64,000 bases of DNA, from NCBI RefSeq assembly GCF_014641555.1, contig NZ_BMHY01000002.1, positions 219,809 to 283,808 on the forward strand, read 5' to 3'. Under the pieces are notes generated by a model, which saw nothing but the letters and a program-made list of their open reading frames with translations, searched no databases and was not told the origin of the DNA. The stretch's first letter is position 1, and each line of letters begins with the position of its first letter. The translations under genes were made by a program, and so were the position numbers. Source of the stretch: Paenibacillus radicis (ex Gao et al. 2016) (GTDB lineage Bacteria > Bacillota > Bacilli > Paenibacillales > Paenibacillaceae). Below are positions 11,216 to 21,367 of this stretch, one piece after another.

Positions 11216-12853
11216 ATGTTAAAGACAAAAAAAGCAGGCGTGTTCGCCGCATTATTGGCAGGGATCATGATGGTGACAGGCTGCAGCGGATCAAATAACG
11301 GAGGCCCGTCCGCATCACCGGCGTCTTCGCCCGCAGCAACGGAGACGGCTTCGGCATCACCGGAGGCGGAAGCGCCATACACGTTCAAATGGTTGAAGGC
11401 ACAGGACATCTCCAAGCCGTATGACCCGGCGAAGGACGTAGTCAAGCAAGCGATCGAGGAAAAGCTCAACATTAAGATTATCCCGGAGATGGTCGATGTT
11501 CAGCAGTACAAAACGAAGCTTAATCTGAAAATGTCCAGCGGCGACATTCCGGACGTTGTCCGCATCGATTTTGTCGATGACTTCCAGAAGTATGCGCAGC
11601 AAGGCGCGTTTGTTGATCTGACGGATCTCATCAACGAGCAGGACACGCCGAACATTATGCGTGAAGTGCCGAAGGAAGTATTCGAGCAAGCCAAAGTGAA
11701 CGGCAAAATTTACGGTATCCCTTATCAAGGCGGACCGGGAGCGGGCTATCGCTGGGATCTGGTGATGCGTAAGGATTATCTGGAGTCAATCGGCACACAA
11801 ACGCCGCAAACGCTCGATGAGTATTACAATGCGCTCAAAAAAATAAAAGCAGAGAAGAAGGACGTAATTCCTCTCGGCGGCTATACAGCGCAAATCGGGG
11901 AGCAAAAATACGCCAACAACTCCTTTGACCATATTTTCGGTGCGTTTGGCGTAACGCCGGGCTTCTTTACAGAGACGGATGGCAAATTCAGCAATTATGA
12001 TATCGATCCCCGAATGAAAGATGCTTTGCTGTTCCTGCAAAAAATGTACGCCGAAGGCTTGATCGACAAGGAGTTTGCGACGATCAAGGAAGAGCAGCTG
12101 CGTACGAAGCTGTACAACGGCAAATTGTTCTCTTGGATGGGTTGGTGGTCGACGGCCAATGGCTACGACACGATGGTAGAGACGAGCGAGCTGGTTAAGA
12201 AAGGCGAGCTGGCGGCTGACGGCACGCTGCCGGATCAAAGCACCGAGCCTTACAAATATTTGACGCTGACAGGTTCGCTTGTTGGAGCCGATGGTACGGC
12301 AGTAGCGCCAATGGGTGCGCCATTCTCGCAAATAAACGCGATCAGCGCGAAAACGAAAGATCCGAAAAAAGTGCTTGCGATCATTGAAGAATCGCTGTCG
12401 GAAGAGAATCAAATGCTGACGGTATGGGGCATTGAAGGCGCCGACTACAAGCTGGAGAACGGCCTGCTGAAATCGGTAACCGATCTGGTTGATCCGCAGA
12501 CGATGCAGGATAAGGACGGCAACTTCCGCGGCATTCAAAGCTACTTGTTCGCTCCTGGCTTGAAAGGCTGGCCGCGTTATTTGGAATCGCTGCCGCTGAG
12601 AGCCTCCGAGGCGCTTGATGTAGCGATCAACAACAAGTACCAAATTACGGACGCCTCCAACTATTTGGAATCGCCGACGAAGATCGCCAAGCTCGTGGAG
12701 CTGAACACGATGCGCGACTCCGTATTTACACAGATCATCATGGGTGCGGACATCAAAAAATTCGACGAGTTTACCGTCAAATGGAAGTCCCAAGGCGGGG
12801 ATCAAATTTTGAAGGAGCTGGAAGAATCGTTTAAGAAAAAGGCGGGCAACTAA
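11216..12853 (+). CDS. Substrate-binding lipoprotein of sugar ABC transporter (LipO-like)
   Basis: About 545 residues. A lipoprotein signal peptide with the lipobox MVTGC is followed by a Ser/Pro/Ala-rich tether and a solute-binding fold (SGDIPDVVRIDFVDDFQKYA, QGAFVDLTDLI). It binds an oligosaccharide outside the membrane and hands it to the two permeases encoded just upstream. The ATG at 11216 is preferred to an in-frame start at 11156 because AGGAGGTCAG precedes it and the signal peptide begins there. A strong terminator follows. Confidence 0.93.
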   Translation: MLKTKKAGVFAALLAGIMMVTGCSGSNNGGPSASPASSPAATETASASPEAEAPYTFKWLKAQDISKPYDPAKDVVKQAIEEKLNIKIIPEMVDVQQYKTKLNLKMSSGDIPDVVRIDFVDDFQKYAQQGAFVDLTDLINEQDTPNIMREVPKEVFEQAKVNGKIYGIPYQGGPGAGYRWDLVMRKDYLESIGTQTPQTLDEYYNALKKIKAEKKDVIPLGGYTAQIGEQKYANNSFDHIFGAFGVTPGFFTETDGKFSNYDIDPRMKDALLFLQKMYAEGLIDKEFATIKEEQLRTKLYNGKLFSWMGWWSTANGYDTMVETSELVKKGELAADGTLPDQSTEPYKYLTLTGSLVGADGTAVAPMGAPFSQINAISAKTKDPKKVLAIIEESLSEENQMLTVWGIEGADYKLENGLLKSVTDLVDPQTMQDKDGNFRGIQSYLFAPGLKGWPRYLESLPLRASEALDVAINNKYQITDASNYLESPTKIAKLVELNTMRDSVFTQIIMGADIKKFDEFTVKWKSQGGDQILKELEESFKKKAGN

Positions 12854-12879
12854 AACGTCTTGCAATCCGAATCGCTTTA

Positions 12880-12921
12880 GCCTCCTTCCGTACTGCAATT
12901 GCAGGCGGAAGGAGGCTCTTT
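12880..12921 (+). terminator. Rho-independent terminator
   Basis: Perfect 11-bp arms GCCTCCTTCCG and CGGAAGGAGGC enclose a loop that itself contains the palindrome CTGCAATTGCAG; TCTTTG follows. It separates the importer genes from the S-layer glycosidase gene, although the T tract is short and read-through is possible. Confidence 0.8.
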
Positions 12922-12946
12922 GACCAATCTCGGGGGTGAATGATAC

Positions 12947-15900
12947 GTGAGAAGAAGCCAAAAATGGTTAACCATGCTGCTTATTGTTGCGTTAGGCATA
13001 CAAGGCTGGCCGGGGCCAAGTCCCGCAAGCGCAGCTAGCGAGGCAAGCACGGCAAGTGCGGCTGTGCAAACTCCGCTTGTGGATGAGGGCTTTGGACAGG
13101 GTCTGGGCAAATGGGATTTGTTCGGCAGCACCGCTTGGACGACGCAAGGCAGCGGAGAGGCCGCACAATTGGTCGGAACGACAACCTCCACGGCTCCCCA
13201 GCGCGCCGTGCTGAAGCCGTCGGTATTCCCTTATACAACTCAGGATTATGTGATCGATTTCTCGGCTAAGGGAGACCGGTTCCGCTCGATGTTCCGCTAT
13301 TCTTCAGGAACTAGCTATTACTTTCTGGAATTTAAAAACACGAGTTTTGTAGAGCTGTGGAAATACCCGAATTCATCCGCTTCCGTTATCGTAGGCGCAC
13401 CGGTCAATATCGCGGCCGTCCTGCCTGGCTTCAACTTGACGAGTCAGCATGCCTATAAGCTGGAGGTTGTTGGCGGGGAGTTCAAGCTCTCTATCGACGG
13501 CAGCTTGATCACAATCTTCCAGGACCCGGACCTGACAGCAGGGGGAGTTGGTTTTTCGGTCAAAAGCTTAACGGCGGGCAGCGCGGTTTATTTGAACGTT
13601 GACCGCTTAACGATAAGTCCGCCGGCCGATGCGCCTGCGGCATTCACGATCGGACATAGTGCGGCTGCTGCCGTTCCTTATTATGCCGATCTGCCTGTAT
13701 TGTTCACTGCGGAGGAGCGTGATACGACGGTAACGGCTTCCGTCTATTACGCTTACGGAGATGATACGTCGGCTAGTAAGCTAGCGGCAAACCGGATTGG
13801 AAGCGGGTCGTACTCGGCAGTCATTCCTGGTACGAATGTGGCGGATCAGATACGCTATCACATTGAGGCTGAAGACGGGAATGGCAACACGGCCCGTTTT
13901 CCTGAAACCGGGGAGATCACCGTAGCCGTAAATGCGCTGGAGCCCTATTGGAATGATTTCGAGGATACGCAGGCGAATACAGCTCCTGCAGGCTGGACGA
14001 TTGGCGGGAATACGAAGGTTATCGCACTTGAGGATGGCAACAAAGTGCTTAACCTTAACGGTTCGGGCAGCGCCAGACTTAATCTTCCGATGTACCAGAA
14101 CGCAGATAACTTTGTCGTCAAATTCCGGGCGAAGTATGAGCGGACCAGTGATGCCGTACAGAACACATGGCGTTTCCGTTATCGGGCTCTGGATGACATG
14201 AACAACAACGCGGTGGAATGGGCGACCCATAATTCGAAATATTTTATTATGCGCAAAACGACGCTAGGCGGCAACTACTATATTGCCAACTATGTGAAGT
14301 CCATGCTGGATGAGTGGCATGATTACGAAATTTATGTAAGCGGTATCACGCATAAATTGTTTATCGACGGTCAAGAAGCGGCGGGCGGAGACGACTCCGA
14401 TTCGCTCGCGCCAATCAAAGGCTACTTCCAATGGAATGTCGTTGGCGGAATCAATCTGATGATCGACCAATTTGCCATCGAGCCGATTTCGGCGCCTTAT
14501 GTCATCGATCTTCAGCCATCTGGCAGCTACGCAGGTATTTACTCGCTGTCGGAATCGCCGGGGCTGATGCTGGCGCTCGATGCAGGCTCAGGAGCGCATC
14601 AATTCCGGATGGATTATACGGTTCGGCGCGCAGACGGCAGCAAGGAGACGGTCGCTTCAGGCACGAAAAGCTATGAATTGAACAGCCATGAGAAGCTTAG
14701 CGACACGGTGGATTTTGGCTCAGGGCTGAACGGGATTGGCACCTTCGATGTCACTGCGGAATTTGCAGTGGACGGAAGTTCTGTTCCGGGCAAGACGAAA
14801 CGGATGCGGATCGTGGTCGTTAATGAAGCGGCTCCCGTTCAGGGGCTTGATCTCGACAATGAAAGCAAGTTTGGCCTCAATACCCATTATTCCTTGAACT
14901 GGAAAGACGATATCATCGATGGTGCCCGCAAGCTGGGCGCCCGCCATCATCGATCCGGCATTACATGGGAAGAAGTCGATAAGAACAAGAAAGATGCTTC
15001 GGGCAATCCGATCTACGATTACAGCGGCGTGGATGCCAAGCTGAATAAGCTGTTCTCCTATGGCTTTAACCAGATTACGGGACTTGCGATCGACCGCAAT
15101 CCTTATTATCAGGAGGGAACGGTGAATACGACCTCTGGCTTGAAAGCGATGGGCGACTTCGTCTATCAGACCGTCAACCGGTATAAGGATCAAATCCGGC
15201 AATGGGAGATGCCGAACGAGCCTGAGCTGTTCGCGAAGCCGTACATTCCTGCCGAATTCGTACAGTTGCAGAAGATTACTTATTTGAATATGAAAAAAGC
15301 CGATCCGAACGCCATGCTGCTCGCAGGCGACCACACCTCCAGCGTACTCAGCGTACTGCCGAAAGAGCTGGAGCTTGGCTCCTTCGACTATGCCGACGCC
15401 TATTCTTACCATCCTTACGTGTACAATTCGATGCCGGATGGTAATCTGCAAAACTTAATGAACGGTGTTAAGGATCTGGTTAACGCTTACGGGGGCTGGA
15501 AGGATTATTACTTGACAGAGGGCGGATGGCCGACTGCGAATGCAGGCTACCCATCGGTATCCGAGGCGGTACAGCGGGATTATATCGTTCGGGCTTTTCT
15601 AAACTATATGATCACCGATCAAGTGAAAGCTTACGAGTACTACAACTACAAAAACGACGGTACGGATGACCGCTACTACGATATTTTCTGGGGGATTACC
15701 GACAATGACGGCAGGCCGAAGCTCGCTTATGCCGCAGTCAACCAGCTGATGACGAAGCTGGATAAAGCCCGGTATCTCGGTACATGGGATGCAGGGGATG
15801 CGAAGGTTGCCGTGCAGCTGTTTCTGAACGGAGATGAGCCGGTAATTGTCGCTTGGAAAATGGCGGATCACAAGGATAACCCTGCTGTGAATCCTCCTGT

Positions 15901-18658
15901 TAGTACGGTTGCGCTTCCTTTCGGCGCATCTGGACTGGAGCTGACCGATATTAACGGCGCATCAATCCCGGCCACAGAAGCAGGCGGAAAGCTGCAGCTT
16001 ACCGTATCTGGTTCGCCGCTTTATATAACGGGTGCCCCAAAATCATTCGTATTGGGCGCGGCCGTCCAACTGTTGAACGGCAAGAAAGCGGAAGTAACCG
16101 CTAAGCTGAATAAGCTGCGTACAGAGGACAATGGAGCGGAAATCAATGGCTTTCTGACGGAATTGAACCGGATAGCAGCGCTGCTTGGAACGGCGGCAAG
16201 CAACGGTGGTCAAACGGCTTCAATGGAGCAAGGCATAACGGATAGTTACGGATTGATGGCGGATATCGCGGAGGGAGTCAAAGCCGGTTCGCTGGCTTCC
16301 GCTCCAGCTTATGTGGCGCTGGAGGCGCTTTACAATATGGCGGAAAGCGCCTCAATTATGCTGAGTTATGCTTTGGAAGGCATTAGCGGCAACTCGCTGG
16401 ACAACGCGTCTGTGGTGCAGCAAGCCAACAACGCATTCTATTCGAAAAAAGGCGAGTACGGCATCATGCCCGTCTCATCATCGGCTGTGCTCCGCTTGAA
16501 TCGCTATAGCAGATTGGCGCAAGCCGCCTATGATCGCGGCAGCTTCGCTGAAAGCTATGCGTACAATTTGTTAGCCCGCCAATTCTCGGGAGCTGCTGAG
16601 GCGATGATTGAATCAGAGCCGGCCAAGTTTATCGGCGTGATGGCCAACGTCGTGCCGACGCAGGCAAACGGAGAAGCCGGTTATGCCAATACGCTGAATC
16701 TTTCGCTCGTCAATGACACGGATGCAGCCCAGGAAGTGACAGTGCGGTTGAAACTGCCGGCAGGCTGGGAGGCGTCTCAAACCGGCATTTTATCCGAGCA
16801 GGTCACGATCCCGCAGCGTGGTTCACTCGAACGTGCCTATCCGGTTCAGGTGCCGGAGGACGCTCTGAAGGGACGATATGAGCTGACGGTGGAAATCGAA
16901 TACAACGGCGTCGTATTCGATTCGAAAAAGGTGCAATTAACGGTCGAGGACGGGCTTGACGTCAAGGTTATTCCGGTGAAGAAACCGGTGGATGAGCTGG
17001 AGATGCTGTCCGTCCGGCTGACCGGTACGTCTTCCTTCGAGAAGACGGGCAAGGTGTCTATTATCGGTCCGGATGGCATCGCACTCGAGCCGATCGGAAC
17101 GGACAGCTTCAGCGGGTTGCGCAAAGGCGATCAGGTTCAGCTCAATTTCCGCTGGACGTACGGTGAGACGCATGCTTTCCATCAGTATACAGTCGATTTG
17201 AACGTCGAGGACACGGTCCACAACAAGACGATCTTCCATGATACGGAGCTTCCGGTCGATTTCAATCTCGTTCAGCGCAATAGCGGAATCGTAATCGACG
17301 GGGACCTCTCCGATTGGGCCGATGCGTTCCCGATTCATCTGCGCACCAAGGCACAGAACGCGACCGGATTCGCTGACCCGGACAATCTGGAAGCGACGGC
17401 CTATGCCAAATGGGATGAACAAGGCCTGTATTTCGCGATTGCCGTAACGGACAACATCCATAAGCAATCGGAAAATGCGGCGAATCTATGGAAGAACGAT
17501 TCCGTTCAGATTACGCTTGATCCTTTGAATAACCGGGAGTCGCCTTACGGCGCAGATGATGTGGAGTGGGGCTTTGCTCTGGCGGATGACGGCCGGCTCA
17601 TGCTGAACATATTTAGCTCCACACAGCCTAATCCGAGCGGAGAGATGAACAATATCCCGATAAGCATTATCCGGGATGAAGCCGCGCATAAAACCTATTA
17701 CGAGCTGCAAATTCCAGCTGCTTATGTCAAGGATCTCGCTCCGGCGCTGGGAGGGAAAATCGGCTTCAACATAGCGGTGAACGATGCGGATTTCCAGAAT
17801 GGCAGAGACAATTACATTCAGTGGACCAAAGGGACGGCCGATTCGAAAAACACATCGCTGTATGACTCCTTTGATTACGTAAATATTGTGCGAGTGCTTC
17901 CGCCTGATCCGGGCACGAACCCCGGCACAGATCCGGGCACTGGCCCAGGTACGGGTCCCGGCACAGATCCGGGCACCGGTCCAGGAACGAATCCCGGCAC
18001 AGATCCGGGCACCGGTCCAGGAACGAATCCCGGTACTGATCCCGGAACAGGCCCCGGCACGAATCCCGGAACGAGCCAAGGAGCTAATCCCGGTACCAAT
18101 CCAGGCAATCCCCCAGCCGCCACGCAGCGATTCGCTGATCTGGCAGCGGGACATTGGGCTTTTGAAGCGGTTGAAGCGCTGTTCACCAAACAAATTATTC
18201 AAGGAACGGGGCCGAAGACGTTTGAGCCAAACCGTGCGGTTACGCGAGCTGAATTTACGGCGATGCTCGTTCGGGCGCTAGGGCTTACAGAGCGAAGCGA
18301 CAACCATTTCGCTGACGTTGCGGAAGACAACTGGTACGCGGACTCAGTTGCCGCTGCAAACAAAGCCGGTATCGTCTCAGGCAAAAGCGAAACTGCGTTT
18401 GATCCCAGCGGTCCTCTTACGAGGGAGGAGCTCGTTACGATGCTGATGAAGGCTTATCGGCTCCATGCGGGCGAACCGGAGGCAGCTGCTGGAGCGGCTT
18501 TCGCAGATGAAGCGAATATTGCGCCATGGGCTTTGCCGTATGTGAAGGAAGCGGCGGCGCTGGGCTGGATTCAAGGCCGTGGAGCGGGATTATTTGTACC
18601 TCAGGGCATTACAACGAGAGCCGAGGCTGCCAAAGTCATCTATCAACTTATTAAATAA
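12947..18658 (+). CDS. S-layer-anchored multidomain glycoside hydrolase
   Basis: A 1903-residue secreted protein. After a signal peptide (WLTMLLIVALGIQGWPGPSPASA) come two concanavalin/LamG-like beta-sandwich regions (about 45-225 and 325-515), a clan GH-A TIM barrel (about 635-945) resembling family 39/5-type enzymes, an alpha-helical region, a NEW3-like beta domain (about 1235-1325), a CBM9-like domain (about 1445-1650, IDGDLSDWADAF), a Pro/Gly/Thr linker, and three SLH domains (about 1728-1903). The likely acid/base is E758 (EMPNEPELF) and the nucleophile E858 (YLTEGGWPT), 100 residues apart as in GH-A enzymes. It would act on the cell surface, held to the S-layer polymer, and feed the importer upstream. 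The exact GH family and substrate are not certain. GTG start with GGGGGTGA upstream. Confidence 0.88.
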   Translation: MRRSQKWLTMLLIVALGIQGWPGPSPASAASEASTASAAVQTPLVDEGFGQGLGKWDLFGSTAWTTQGSGEAAQLVGTTTSTAPQRAVLKPSVFPYTTQDYVIDFSAKGDRFRSMFRYSSGTSYYFLEFKNTSFVELWKYPNSSASVIVGAPVNIAAVLPGFNLTSQHAYKLEVVGGEFKLSIDGSLITIFQDPDLTAGGVGFSVKSLTAGSAVYLNVDRLTISPPADAPAAFTIGHSAAAAVPYYADLPVLFTAEERDTTVTASVYYAYGDDTSASKLAANRIGSGSYSAVIPGTNVADQIRYHIEAEDGNGNTARFPETGEITVAVNALEPYWNDFEDTQANTAPAGWTIGGNTKVIALEDGNKVLNLNGSGSARLNLPMYQNADNFVVKFRAKYERTSDAVQNTWRFRYRALDDMNNNAVEWATHNSKYFIMRKTTLGGNYYIANYVKSMLDEWHDYEIYVSGITHKLFIDGQEAAGGDDSDSLAPIKGYFQWNVVGGINLMIDQFAIEPISAPYVIDLQPSGSYAGIYSLSESPGLMLALDAGSGAHQFRMDYTVRRADGSKETVASGTKSYELNSHEKLSDTVDFGSGLNGIGTFDVTAEFAVDGSSVPGKTKRMRIVVVNEAAPVQGLDLDNESKFGLNTHYSLNWKDDIIDGARKLGARHHRSGITWEEVDKNKKDASGNPIYDYSGVDAKLNKLFSYGFNQITGLAIDRNPYYQEGTVNTTSGLKAMGDFVYQTVNRYKDQIRQWEMPNEPELFAKPYIPAEFVQLQKITYLNMKKADPNAMLLAGDHTSSVLSVLPKELELGSFDYADAYSYHPYVYNSMPDGNLQNLMNGVKDLVNAYGGWKDYYLTEGGWPTANAGYPSVSEAVQRDYIVRAFLNYMITDQVKAYEYYNYKNDGTDDRYYDIFWGITDNDGRPKLAYAAVNQLMTKLDKARYLGTWDAGDAKVAVQLFLNGDEPVIVAWKMADHKDNPAVNPPVSTVALPFGASGLELTDINGASIPATEAGGKLQLTVSGSPLYITGAPKSFVLGAAVQLLNGKKAEVTAKLNKLRTEDNGAEINGFLTELNRIAALLGTAASNGGQTASMEQGITDSYGLMADIAEGVKAGSLASAPAYVALEALYNMAESASIMLSYALEGISGNSLDNASVVQQANNAFYSKKGEYGIMPVSSSAVLRLNRYSRLAQAAYDRGSFAESYAYNLLARQFSGAAEAMIESEPAKFIGVMANVVPTQANGEAGYANTLNLSLVNDTDAAQEVTVRLKLPAGWEASQTGILSEQVTIPQRGSLERAYPVQVPEDALKGRYELTVEIEYNGVVFDSKKVQLTVEDGLDVKVIPVKKPVDELEMLSVRLTGTSSFEKTGKVSIIGPDGIALEPIGTDSFSGLRKGDQVQLNFRWTYGETHAFHQYTVDLNVEDTVHNKTIFHDTELPVDFNLVQRNSGIVIDGDLSDWADAFPIHLRTKAQNATGFADPDNLEATAYAKWDEQGLYFAIAVTDNIHKQSENAANLWKNDSVQITLDPLNNRESPYGADDVEWGFALADDGRLMLNIFSSTQPNPSGEMNNIPISIIRDEAAHKTYYELQIPAAYVKDLAPALGGKIGFNIAVNDADFQNGRDNYIQWTKGTADSKNTSLYDSFDYVNIVRVLPPDPGTNPGTDPGTGPGTGPGTDPGTGPGTNPGTDPGTGPGTNPGTDPGTGPGTNPGTSQGANPGTNPGNPPAATQRFADLAAGHWAFEAVEALFTKQIIQGTGPKTFEPNRAVTRAEFTAMLVRALGLTERSDNHFADVAEDNWYADSVAAANKAGIVSGKSETAFDPSGPLTREELVTMLMKAYRLHAGEPEAAAGAAFADEANIAPWALPYVKEAAALGWIQGRGAGLFVPQGITTRAEAAKVIYQLIK
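17912..18110 (+). repeat. In-frame PGT-rich tandem repeat encoding the linker before the SLH domains
   Basis: Short repeats of the type CCCGGCACAGATCCGGGCAC encode PGTDPGTGPG/PGTNPG units. The unit is 12 bases (PGTx), with larger periods built from it. Such linkers hold catalytic domains away from the wall; the repeat count is likely to vary between strains by slippage. Confidence 0.9.
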
Positions 18659-18680
18659 TCGCAGGAAGGGAGAGAAGGAG

Positions 18681-20534
18681 ATGGCTGTGCGCCTGCGCAA
18701 AGGGAGATCGGGATTGCTGTCGCGGCTGAATATGCCGATATTTTTGCTGATCGTCGTCATTATCGCTTTTTTTGCAACGGCGTCCAGTTATATTCTCATT
18801 CGGGTCCAGAACGGCCATACGCTTCAGCTTGCAGAGCAATCGATGAAGTTCGTCTACCGCAACCTGTGGTATCAATTCGATACGATGAACAACGTCTCGG
18901 CGTTTATCGTCAGCAATCAATCGATCGAAAACTTGCTGGAGAGCGCTCATGAGGAGCCGTACGAGGCGGTTGGCGATTATTTCACACTGCAAACCAATCT
19001 GCAAAATCTATCGCTGCTATCGCTGCTCAATGACTTTGGCTCGCGGGACGCTGCGCAGCAATCGTATACGGTATCGCTGGCGCTGGAGCCGGAGAGCGGT
19101 CTTTACGGATTGGCGACGGAACATTTCGACCCGGTGACGGGCATTTTCAAAGCCGGCGATCTGCATAACCAAAGCTGGTACCGCAGTCTGAGCAGCGGTG
19201 AGCAGCAGACCGTCTGGTGGGGGCAAGCGACAAGCAGGCCTAGCGCTTCGATGATTTATTCGGCAAGGAAGAAGGCTAGCATCAAGGACGGCAGAAGCGT
19301 CGGCACGGTCATTATCGGCGCTAATGCTGGCAGCATCAGGAGTGTCTTTAACAATGCACCTATTGATAAGGGGTACCATCTGTTGCTCGATGAGCGCAGG
19401 CAGGTCATTGCAAGCGAGCGTTATGCCTTTCTAGAGGATGTCAGCGGGCTTCCGTACGTCCAGGCTTCGAGCGCAGCCAAAGGCTCGATCGTCATTCGCA
19501 TCGATGGAGAGAAGCATCGCGTCATGTTCGATACGCTGGCAAACGGATGGAAGCTGCTTACGGTCGTCCCGGAAAGCCATTTCAGCAAATATACGCTGGC
19601 GATATCAGGAATCGGAGCGGCGACAGCCGTCGTCGCTCTGCTGATCGCTGCATTCTGGGTTCGGCGGATCGTCGTGCGGGTGACGGTTCCCATTACAAGG
19701 CTGGTTGCAGCGATGCAGCGTCCGGAGGTTGCGGCGTTCAAGGAGCCGCTGCCGCATCCGAATACAGGAATTTATGAGGTTGACGAGCTGAATCAGAAAT
19801 TTGCATCCATGCTCGTTACGCTTCATGGATTAATCGAGAAATCTTTCGAGGAGGAGATGGAGCGCCGCGCACTCCAACTGGAGCTGCTGCATGCGCAGAT
19901 CAATCCTCATTTTCTATATAACACGCTGGATCTGATCAATTGCCGCGCCATTATGGCTGGCGATAAGGAAACGAGCCGCATCGTCCGCTCCTTGGCTAAC
20001 GTTTTCCGATATGGCCTCAACCGGGGTCAGACGTGGATTTTGTTGAAGGAGGAGCTCGCGCAGGTGCAGTCTTATCTTCATATTCAGCAAATGATGAACG
20101 AACATCTTGTCGTGGAGCTGCTTGTCCCGGACCGCTTGTTGTCCGCCAGCATGATTCATCTGACGCTGCAGCCGCTCGCGGAAAATGCTATCATCCACGG
20201 CTTCGCCCAAGAGGATTCTGAGTGCCGCATCACGATCTCCGCCCGCCAGGACGGGACGAAGCTGATTCTCCAGGTGCAGGACAACGGCATCGGCTGTGAT
20301 GTGCAGCGAATGAACCAGCTGCTGCAGGAGCAGGCGCCGGGAGGCGAACGGCTGGCCGATGCTGGCTCCAGTTCCGGCTCCGGCTACGGGACGCTGAACG
20401 TACACCGCAGAATTCAGCTTCATTGCGGCAAGGCTTTTGGTCTGCGCTACGTGGAATCAGTCAAAGGCACTTGCGTCGAGGTTGTACTGCCATTGTCATC
20501 AGAATCGACAGACAGCATAAGAAGAGGAGGCTAG
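18681..20534 (+). CDS. Sensor histidine kinase, YesM type
   Basis: About 617 residues: membrane helix near 15-40, extracellular sensor of about 300 residues, second membrane helix (IGAATAVVALLIAAFWV), HAMP, and the His_kinase domain with phosphoacceptor H410 in HAQINPHFLYNTLDLI, then an HATPase domain (LAENAIIHGF, DNGIGCD, GYGTLNVHRR). It phosphorylates the response regulator encoded four bases downstream. The start at 18681 follows GAAGGGAGAGAAGGAG; the open frame upstream overlaps the SLH gene and is discarded. No terminator separates it from the S-layer glycosidase gene. Confidence 0.92.
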   Translation: MAVRLRKGRSGLLSRLNMPIFLLIVVIIAFFATASSYILIRVQNGHTLQLAEQSMKFVYRNLWYQFDTMNNVSAFIVSNQSIENLLESAHEEPYEAVGDYFTLQTNLQNLSLLSLLNDFGSRDAAQQSYTVSLALEPESGLYGLATEHFDPVTGIFKAGDLHNQSWYRSLSSGEQQTVWWGQATSRPSASMIYSARKKASIKDGRSVGTVIIGANAGSIRSVFNNAPIDKGYHLLLDERRQVIASERYAFLEDVSGLPYVQASSAAKGSIVIRIDGEKHRVMFDTLANGWKLLTVVPESHFSKYTLAISGIGAATAVVALLIAAFWVRRIVVRVTVPITRLVAAMQRPEVAAFKEPLPHPNTGIYEVDELNQKFASMLVTLHGLIEKSFEEEMERRALQLELLHAQINPHFLYNTLDLINCRAIMAGDKETSRIVRSLANVFRYGLNRGQTWILLKEELAQVQSYLHIQQMMNEHLVVELLVPDRLLSASMIHLTLQPLAENAIIHGFAQEDSECRITISARQDGTKLILQVQDNGIGCDVQRMNQLLQEQAPGGERLADAGSSSGSGYGTLNVHRRIQLHCGKAFGLRYVESVKGTCVEVVLPLSSESTDSIRRGG

Positions 20535-20538
20535 TCCC

Positions 20539-21345
20539 ATGTTAAAGCTGCTTATTGCCGAAGATGTCAAAACCGTCCGGGATACGCTCGTCTGCTCCAT
20601 ACCTTGGCAGCAGCTGGGCATATCGCTGCTTGGCGCTGCGGAGAATGGGGAAGAGGCGCTTGCTTGGCTGGAGAGAGAAGGGGCGGATTTGCTGCTGACC
20701 GACATCGGCATGCCGAGAATGAACGGTCTGGAGCTCATCGCCGAAGTGAAGGCGCGGCAGCCGGAAACCCGCTGCATTATTTTATCCGGGCTTAATGAAT
20801 TCGAGCACGCGCGGCAAGCGGTAAAGCTGCAGGTGCTGGACTATGTGCTGAAGCCGATTGACCCCGATGAGATTGAGAGGGTCGTATCGAATGCCGCCGG
20901 CCAGCTGTTGAAAGAACGGGAAGGCAGGCGGGAAGCCGCTTTCGCTTTGCAGTCGGCTAAGGAAAAGCTGCCGAACCTGCTGGATGAGCTGCCGCCGGAG
21001 GAGTGGGCGGGAAGCTTAAAGAAGAAGAAGCTTGCCGAGCAGGCGCTTCGGTATATGAAGGATCATTTTACGCAGGGCGATTTATCATTGTCGGATGTAG
21101 CTGAAGCGGTGGGTTTAAGTGATAAATATTTGAATTTAATTGTGAAGGAAGTTACCGGGCAGACGATTACGCATTGGATTATTCGTCTTCGTATGGAGGA
21201 GGCAGCCCGGCTGCTGGAGGACCCGATGATTAAAATTTACGAAATATGCGAGCGGATCGGCTATGCGGATCAGGATTATTTTCGCGAAAGCTTCAAGAAG
21301 CAATACGGCTTAACGCCGACTGAATTCCGCAACCGTTTTTTGTAG
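20539..21345 (+). CDS. Response regulator with AraC-type DNA-binding domain (YesN type)
   Basis: 268 residues. The receiver domain has D55 in LLLTDIGMPRMNG as phosphoacceptor and K in DYVLKPIDPDE; after a short linker there is an AraC domain (LSLSDVAEAVGLSDKYLNLIV, IYEICERIGYADQDYFRESF). It is shorter than most YesN proteins, which carry a larger middle region. It is translationally close to the kinase gene and likely activates the surrounding polysaccharide locus. AGAGGAGG precedes the ATG. Confidence 0.92.
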   Translation: MLKLLIAEDVKTVRDTLVCSIPWQQLGISLLGAAENGEEALAWLEREGADLLLTDIGMPRMNGLELIAEVKARQPETRCIILSGLNEFEHARQAVKLQVLDYVLKPIDPDEIERVVSNAAGQLLKEREGRREAAFALQSAKEKLPNLLDELPPEEWAGSLKKKKLAEQALRYMKDHFTQGDLSLSDVAEAVGLSDKYLNLIVKEVTGQTITHWIIRLRMEEAARLLEDPMIKIYEICERIGYADQDYFRESFKKQYGLTPTEFRNRFL

Positions 21346-21367
21346 CTAAAGAAGGAGAATGTGCAAA

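Noticed and set aside
11786..12961. 391-codon ORF on the minus strand
   Set aside because: Antisense to the LipO-like binding-protein gene and across a terminator; no motif or start signal.
17486..18202. 238-codon minus-strand ORF with repeats
   Set aside because: Mirror of the PGT linker and CBM9-like region of the S-layer glycosidase; the repeat keeps several frames open.
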